Virus record (IMG/VR): IMGVR_UViG_3300018421_000038
Location: 1 to 52,878 of that record
Length of the DNA stretch: 52,878 nt
Reading direction: 5' to 3' (one strand)
Source of the DNA: a virus
Shown: one piece after another, positions 48,243 to 52,878 of the stretch
Layout: every line of letters begins with the position of its first letter
Position numbering within the stretch: the stretch's first letter is position 1
Program-made: the position numbers and the translations under genes
The notes under the pieces: generated by a model
What the model saw: only the letters and a program-made list of their open reading frames with translations
What the model was told of the DNA's origin: nothing
The model's database searches: none

Positions 48243-49082
48243 ATGAGGAGAAAAAATTATCTTAACAACAAAGACATACTTAAAGAAATACATAGATCAA
48301 AAAATACTTTTAATAGTTATGTTGACAAAGAGTACGCTGACTATGATATAATTTTAGACAGCGTAGATAGAATAAACATTAGAACAATCGCAGAAGCAAA
48401 AAGAAATAAAGCAAAACGCTTGAGTACCGAAGATTATGAACGTAGACGTTTAGCAGGAGAAAAATGCAAACAGGCCGATTGTGAAATTGATTACAGATCA
48501 ATTTCAAAAGAAGAATTAATTTTTCGAATCATGACGTTCGACCACATTCCAGACGAACCTGGACGGAAAAAAAATCCTAAAACTGTTGCTGACACAAAAG
48601 TAAAATTAAATTTTCCACCTTTTCAACATTTTAAGTTTACCGAAGACGGTGAACTAGTATGTGTAGGTAAGTCACATTGGCAAGGCGGCATGGAAAACGG
48701 ATATTTTAATAATAAACACGGAAAAGCAACAGACAAACTTGCACTCATGTGGTTAAAATTGGTAGATCGTTATGCTACTCGCGGAAATGTTCGGGGTTAT
48801 ACTTATAATGACGAAATGAAAGGTCAAGCTATTCTACAACTTTCACAAATAGGACTACAATTTGACGAATCTAAGTCAAATAATCCGTTTGCTTACTATA
48901 CAGCAGCAGTTACAAATAGTTTTGTGCGTGTAATTAATATTGAAAAGCGTAATCAAAACATTAGAGACGATATATTAGAACAAAACGGATTGAATCCTAG
49001 CTATACTAGACAACATGAAGGTGAATGGGAAGCAAGTGTTAAACGAAATGAAGAGGCGTCTCAGTCGCCATTTACAAAATAA
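48243..49082 (+). CDS. 55: Late transcription sigma factor gp55
   Basis: About 279 residues from MRRKNYLNNKDILKEI. GGAG lies 6 nt upstream. An open frame extends back to 48108 but crosses the promoter, so it is not used. The C-terminal part (GQAILQLSQIGLQF, NPFAYYTAAVTNSFVRVINIEKRNQNIRDDILE) is the sigma region 2-like core of T4 gp55, which directs host polymerase to TATAAATA boxes together with gp33 and the sliding clamp. The N-terminal half is basic and longer than in T4 (185 residues). First gene of the rightward operon, beside the late promoter it should activate. Confidence 0.88.
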   Translation: MRRKNYLNNKDILKEIHRSKNTFNSYVDKEYADYDIILDSVDRINIRTIAEAKRNKAKRLSTEDYERRRLAGEKCKQADCEIDYRSISKEELIFRIMTFDHIPDEPGRKKNPKTVADTKVKLNFPPFQHFKFTEDGELVCVGKSHWQGGMENGYFNNKHGKATDKLALMWLKLVDRYATRGNVRGYTYNDEMKGQAILQLSQIGLQFDESKSNNPFAYYTAAVTNSFVRVINIEKRNQNIRDDILEQNGLNPSYTRQHEGEWEASVKRNEEASQSPFTK

Positions 49083-49085
49083 TGG

Positions 49086-49114
49086 TTGACAAGTGTTTAA
49101 AAAACCTATATACT
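49086..49114 (+). promoter_or_regulatory. Sigma70-type promoter for gp47-gp46
   Basis: TTGACA (49086-49091), 17 nt, TATACT (49109-49114), directly after the gp55 stop and 28 nt above the gp47 start. Hexamers and spacing are identical to those of the promoter at 9291-9319. Confidence 0.85.
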
Positions 49115-49141
49115 TAGACACAGTATACATGGAGATATCAC

Positions 49142-50158
49142 TTGTTTAAAAAAGCTGCCGTTTTTACGGATATACATTTCGGTTTAAAAGGCAATAGTCG
49201 TGTACACAACGACGATTGCGAAAAATTTGTAGATTGGTTTATTGAAATTGCAAAAGATCATAGTTGTGAAACAGCTATTTTTTGTGGAGACTGGCATCAC
49301 AACCGTAATTCACTAAATCTTACTACAATGGATGCTACTATTCGTAGTTTAGAAAAACTTGGTGCAGCCTTTGACAAGTTTTACATGTTTGTAGGCAATC
49401 ATGACTTGTATTATAAAGACAAACGTGAAGTAAGTTCAACTATATTTGGAAAACATATTCCCGGCGTAACATTTGTAGACGAAATCTTGCAAGAAGATGA
49501 TGTTGCACTAGTTCCTTGGCTTGTTGGCGATGAATGGAAACGTATAGAGAAGTTACAAGCCAAATATATGTTTGGACACTTTGAATTGCCTAGTTTCTAT
49601 ATGAATGCTATGGTACAAATGCCAGATCATGGTGAACTAAAGAGCGAACACTTCAAGAATCAAGAGTATGTGTTCTCAGGACACTTCCACAAGCGTCAAA
49701 AGCAAGGCAAGATCCACTATATTGGTAATGCTTTCCCACACAACTATGCAGATGCTTGGGATGACGACCGTGGTATGATGATATTAGACCGTGAGAACAA
49801 TGCGGAACCAGAATATATCAACTGGCCGGACTGTCCAAAATACCGTACAGTCAAACTATCACAGTTGATTGACGAAAAAGACACATTAATTAAACCAAAC
49901 ATGTACCTTCGTGTAACATTAGACTTGCCTATTAGTTATGAAGAGGCAAGTTTTATTAAAGAAACATTTATAGATCAATATAAGTGTAGAGAAATTACAT
50001 TAATTCCTCAAAAACAAATAGAAGAAATTACAACGGATTTAGACATTGGCCAATTTGAAAGTGTAGATCAAATTGTTGCTAGTGAAATTTCCGAACTTGA
50101 CACTGAAAACTTTGATAAAAAGATGCTATTAGACATTTACAATGGATTAGAACACTAA
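49142..50158 (+). CDS. 47: Recombination nuclease subunit gp47 (Mre11/SbcD-like)
   Basis: 338 residues (T4 gp47: 339). Metallophosphoesterase motifs in order: FTDIHFG (D10, H12), CGDWHH (D50), VGNHDLYY (N86, H87, D88), MFGHFE, SGHFHKR. With gp46 it forms the Mre11-Rad50-type complex that resects DNA ends for recombination-dependent replication and host DNA degradation. The start is TTG at 49142, with GGAG about 8 nt upstream. The nearby ATG at 49129 is out of frame. The stop is followed by gp46 after 1 nt. Confidence 0.93.
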   Translation: MFKKAAVFTDIHFGLKGNSRVHNDDCEKFVDWFIEIAKDHSCETAIFCGDWHHNRNSLNLTTMDATIRSLEKLGAAFDKFYMFVGNHDLYYKDKREVSSTIFGKHIPGVTFVDEILQEDDVALVPWLVGDEWKRIEKLQAKYMFGHFELPSFYMNAMVQMPDHGELKSEHFKNQEYVFSGHFHKRQKQGKIHYIGNAFPHNYADAWDDDRGMMILDRENNAEPEYINWPDCPKYRTVKLSQLIDEKDTLIKPNMYLRVTLDLPISYEEASFIKETFIDQYKCREITLIPQKQIEEITTDLDIGQFESVDQIVASEISELDTENFDKKMLLDIYNGLEH

Positions 50159-50159
50159 T

Positions 50160-51932
50160 ATGATTAAACTAAAGGATTTAACCGTCAAAAATTTTATGAG
50201 TGTAGGTAATCAAACCCAAGCTGTTGACTTCAACAATGAGCAACTTACTCTTGTGCTTGGTGAGAACTTAGATCAAGGCGGCGATGACAGTGGATCACGC
50301 AACGGTACTGGCAAAACTACGATTATCAATGCTTTAAGTTATGCATTGTACGGTCAAGCACTAACTAACATCAAAAGAAACAATCTTATTAACAAGACTA
50401 ATTCTAAAGGTATGTTAGTTACACTACATTTTGAAAAAGATAACATCAACTACCGCATTGAACGAGGTAGATCGCCTAATGTACTCAAGTTTTATATAAA
50501 CGAACACGAGCAAGACCTAACAGACGAATCACAAGGCGATAGTCGTAAGACACAACAAACAATTGACGACTTATTAGGTATGAGTCATGATATGTTTAAA
50601 CATATTGTTGCACTAAACACATACTCAGAGCCGTTTTTAAGTATGCGGGCTAATGATCAACGTGCAATTATTGAACAATTGTTGGGCATAACACTATTAA
50701 CTGAAAAAGCAGACGCACTAAAAGACCAAATACGTACTACAAAAGATGCAATTACCGAAGAAACTCTTAAGATAGAAGCTATTAAAACAGCTAACAGTAA
50801 AATCGAAGCAAGTATAGAAAGTCTTGTAAGTAGACAACGTGCATGGTTATCAAAAAAAGATGCAGATACTAGCAAACTAGAAAAATCAATAGATGAATTA
50901 GAAAAATTAGATATTGAAGTAGAACTAGATGCACACGAAAAACTTCAAAATTGGACAGAGTTAAACGCAGCAATTACGGCTCTTAATAAAGAAAAAAGCA
51001 CATTAGAGAGCGCAATGTTACGTGCATCTAAGAGTGTAGAAAAAGCAGAAAAAGACATCGGAGATTTAGAAGATGCAACTTGTTATACTTGTGGACAAGC
51101 ACTACATGACGATAAAAAACAAGAAATCGAGTTAATAAAAACAAAAGAATTAAACGATGCTATTGCTTATCAGTCTGAAGTAGCCGAAAAATTAGAAGAA
51201 GCAATAAAATCATTAGAAGATATAGGCGATCTTAACGGTCGACCTAATACTTTTTATGAATCTATTAAAGAAGCATATGAACATAGAAATAATGTTGACA
51301 GTTTAAAACAAGCACTATCAAATAAACAACAAGAAATTGATCCGTATCAAGATCAAATCGATGAATTAAACACATCTGCAATACAAGAAATAAATTGGGA
51401 CACAGTAAACACTCTGACTAATTTTAAAGAACATCAAGAATTCTTACTTAAACTACTAACAAACAAAGATTCGTTTATACGCAAAAAGATTATAGATCAG
51501 AACCTTGCATATTTGAACAATAGACTAACATATTATCTTGATCGACTCGGACTTCCTCATCAAGTTGTTTTTCAAAACGACCTAAATGTTGAAATTACGC
51601 AACTAGGACAAGACTTAGACTTTGATAATCTATCACGAGGTGAAAGAAACAGACTGATATTGGGTATGAGTTTTGCATTCCGTGATGTTTGGGAGAGCCT
51701 ATATCAAAATATTAACTTGTTATTCATTGATGAATTAATTGATTCGGGTATGGACACTGCTGGAGTTGAAAACTCACTAGCAATTTTGAAAAAAATGACT
51801 AGAGAACGCAGTAAAAACATCTTTTTAATTAGTCATAAAGATGAATTAGTAGGAAGAGTTAATCATGTGTTAAAGGTAATAAAAGAAAATGGATTTACAT
51901 CATATGCAAACGATGTAGATATTGTAGAATAA
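50160..51932 (+). CDS. 46: Recombination nuclease ATPase subunit gp46 (Rad50/SbcC-like)
   Basis: 590 residues (T4 gp46: 560). Walker A is GSRNGTGKTT (about 45-54). Coiled-coil arms flank the zinc hook CYTCG (C307 and C310). The signature motif is LSRGERNRLILGMSF (about 489), Walker B is LLFIDELIDSGMD (about 520-532), and the switch histidine is in LISHKDE. It binds DNA ends and powers gp47. It begins 1 nt after gp47, and its stop overlaps the next start (TAATG). Confidence 0.94.
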   Translation: MIKLKDLTVKNFMSVGNQTQAVDFNNEQLTLVLGENLDQGGDDSGSRNGTGKTTIINALSYALYGQALTNIKRNNLINKTNSKGMLVTLHFEKDNINYRIERGRSPNVLKFYINEHEQDLTDESQGDSRKTQQTIDDLLGMSHDMFKHIVALNTYSEPFLSMRANDQRAIIEQLLGITLLTEKADALKDQIRTTKDAITEETLKIEAIKTANSKIEASIESLVSRQRAWLSKKDADTSKLEKSIDELEKLDIEVELDAHEKLQNWTELNAAITALNKEKSTLESAMLRASKSVEKAEKDIGDLEDATCYTCGQALHDDKKQEIELIKTKELNDAIAYQSEVAEKLEEAIKSLEDIGDLNGRPNTFYESIKEAYEHRNNVDSLKQALSNKQQEIDPYQDQIDELNTSAIQEINWDTVNTLTNFKEHQEFLLKLLTNKDSFIRKKIIDQNLAYLNNRLTYYLDRLGLPHQVVFQNDLNVEITQLGQDLDFDNLSRGERNRLILGMSFAFRDVWESLYQNINLLFIDELIDSGMDTAGVENSLAILKKMTRERSKNIFLISHKDELVGRVNHVLKVIKENGFTSYANDVDIVE

Positions 51933-52135
51933 TGGAAGACACTCAAGACAAACTAGTAAAGGCTTATTTAGAATATTTTAAGGCAAACGAAAAATTTGAA
52001 GCTCGTAATTCTGTGCGGACTCATAGATATGTAAGAAAATGTCTTAGAGAAATTAGAGAATTAGCAAAGACACGTATGGAAGAAATACACGAGACGCATA
52101 ATAAAACTAGGAAAATCAAAAAAGATAATATTTAA
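51932..52135 (+). CDS. Small basic helical protein, unknown
   Basis: 67 residues, highly charged: NSVRTHRYVRKCLREIRELAKTRMEEI is a long basic helix that could touch nucleic acid or gp46/47. A similar small gene is usual after gp46 in T4-like marine phages, but I know of no assigned function. Its TAATG overlap with gp46 suggests translational coupling. Confidence 0.7.
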   Translation: MEDTQDKLVKAYLEYFKANEKFEARNSVRTHRYVRKCLREIRELAKTRMEEIHETHNKTRKIKKDNI

Positions 52136-52158
52136 CATAGGCTTCGGTAAGTAAGTTC

Positions 52159-52608
52159 ATGCAATGGACTTATGAAGGAAAACAAATTGATACAATACCA
52201 GACGAGTATGAAGGATTTGTTTATCTCATAACTAATCTTACCACTGGGCAAAAGTACGTAGGCAAAAAACTAGCAAAATTTAAAACTACAAAACCACCTC
52301 TCAAAGGCAAAAAAAATAAACGCAGAGGCTACAAAGAAAGCGATTGGAAGGACTATTGGGGTTCATCTGATAGACTCAACGCTGACGTTGAAGCACTAGG
52401 CCCAGAAAACTTCACAAGAGAAATATTATACCTATGCAAAGGCCGTGGAGAAATGTCCTACATAGAGGCACGAGAACAGTTTGACCGCCGTGTATTAGAG
52501 AGAGATGATTATTACAACGGTATTATTAATGTTAGAGTTGGCGGATCAGACAAACTACGACAGGCATTGCTAGAACATAGCATCAAGGCAAAACAATCCA
52601 ACACATAA
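52159..52608 (+). CDS. GIY-YIG-like nuclease domain protein
   Basis: 149 residues. GFVYLITNLTTGQKYVGKK (about 19-37) has the spacing of the GIY-YIG motif, with Y-L-I for GIY and Y-V-G for YIG. YKESDWKDYWGSSDRLNADVEALGPENFTREILYLCKGRGEMSYIEAREQ supplies the usual following helix with Arg and Glu candidates for catalysis. No separate DNA-binding domain is visible after it, so it may be a resident phage nuclease rather than a homing enzyme. Its ribosome site is weak (GGTAAG). It ends immediately before the structured non-coding stretch. Confidence 0.72.
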   Translation: MQWTYEGKQIDTIPDEYEGFVYLITNLTTGQKYVGKKLAKFKTTKPPLKGKKNKRRGYKESDWKDYWGSSDRLNADVEALGPENFTREILYLCKGRGEMSYIEAREQFDRRVLERDDYYNGIINVRVGGSDKLRQALLEHSIKAKQSNT

Positions 52609-52878
52609 GGTTGGCGGGCCAGACTAGAAATACCGCTGTGGAAAAAGCATCCGTATAGGAGCACACGTAACACGTTAAGCGGCGTTCGGTAGTAGAGCGT
52701 TTGATTGACGTAGACTGATTGTTGGCTGTCGAAAAACTGCACATTGTACATAAAAACCGTATGCACTAGGAACGAAGCAACGGGTAGCGAAAGCGATGTC
52801 GACGTAGGTTGGGAAAGGTCAGAGCCCATTGTACAGCAGAAAACACCTACTTCCAAGTCTCGGCTGTGGCGAACTCAC
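52609..52878 (+). ncRNA. Candidate structured RNA (truncated by window edge)
   Basis: There is no plausible gene on the plus strand, and GC is about 48% by direct count over 52621-52878, well above the surrounding genes. Complementary segments: 52612-52617 with 52633-52638 (GCGG/CCGC core plus wobble pairs); TCC 52650-52652 with GGA 52658-52660; GTAGGTTGGG 52804-52813 with CCCA 52825-52828 and ACCTAC 52845-52850, a 10-bp stacked helix with a 16-nt bulge; and a GC-GAAA-GC mini-hairpin at 52787-52794. CATTGTACA recurs (52742-52750, 52827-52835), with self-complementary TGTACA that could form a loop-loop contact. It does not match tRNA, and I saw no tmRNA or RNase P signature. Strand is assumed from the upstream operon. 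Confidence 0.55.

Noticed and set aside
52680-52740. tRNA-like stretch (GGTAGTAGAGCGTTTGATTG resembles a D-arm and anticodon region)
   Set aside because: No proper T-arm (GTTCRA) or closing acceptor stem could be placed at the required distance.
52512-52856. Minus-strand open frame of 114 codons over the 3' non-coding stretch
   Set aside because: It overlaps the GIY-YIG gene antisense, has no ribosome site or recognisable content, and is explained by the higher GC.
1-52878. CRISPR arrays, insertion sequences, integrase or attachment sites
   Set aside because: No regularly spaced repeats, transposase or integrase genes, or terminal inverted repeats were seen.

Overview
This AT-rich window reads as a segment of a T4-like marine myovirus genome. 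The markers are baseplate genes (gp48/54-like, gp53, gp5, gp25, gp6), the recombination nuclease pair gp47/gp46, the late sigma factor gp55, and T4-type late promoter boxes. The low GC, the protein families (radical SAM, SGNH, glycosyltransferases, 'QLWYD' fibre modules, a giant wedge-like protein) and perfect host-type sigma70 promoters fit phages of marine bacteria such as SAR11 or picocyanobacteria. The host itself is inferred, not shown.

Layout. (1) 1-9262, minus strand: a tightly overlapping operon led by one near-consensus sigma70 promoter (9291-9319). It encodes a small unknown protein, two paralogous DxD glycosyltransferases, a beta-rich protein with a repeated 'DG..VD' motif, a GT2-like transferase, two paralogous large glycosyltransferase-like proteins, an SGNH hydrolase, a twitch-type radical SAM enzyme and a truncated left-handed beta-helix acyltransferase. 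Together they look like a glycan-modification cassette. (2) 9332-20004, minus: fibre and adhesin genes. Two share an N-terminal domain and carry a shuffled ~120-residue module. Three tandem paralogues share a 'GQLWYD' head, and one of these ends in a tail-collar domain. A 200-residue structural protein follows. (3) 20025-48163, minus: the baseplate block, transcribed leftwards from the gp48-like gene through gp53, a large hub protein, a lysozyme-like protein, a gp5-like spike fused to an M15 peptidase, gp25, gp6 and a single 5,259-codon giant gene. Most junctions are TAATG or directly adjacent. (4) 48164-48242: a divergent regulatory hub with a late promoter leftwards and a perfect sigma70 promoter rightwards. 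(5) 48243-52608, plus: gp55, gp47, gp46, a small basic protein and a GIY-YIG-like nuclease. (6) 52609-52878: a non-coding, GC-richer stretch (about 48% GC by direct count) with nested complementary helices. It is a candidate structured RNA that runs off the window.

How the parts work together: host sigma70 promoters drive the gp55/46/47 arm and the glycan arm. gp55 then redirects RNA polymerase to the AATAAATA/CTAAATA boxes, which sit in the few intergenic gaps of the structural arm. Five such boxes, each close upstream of a gene, are visible on the minus strand.
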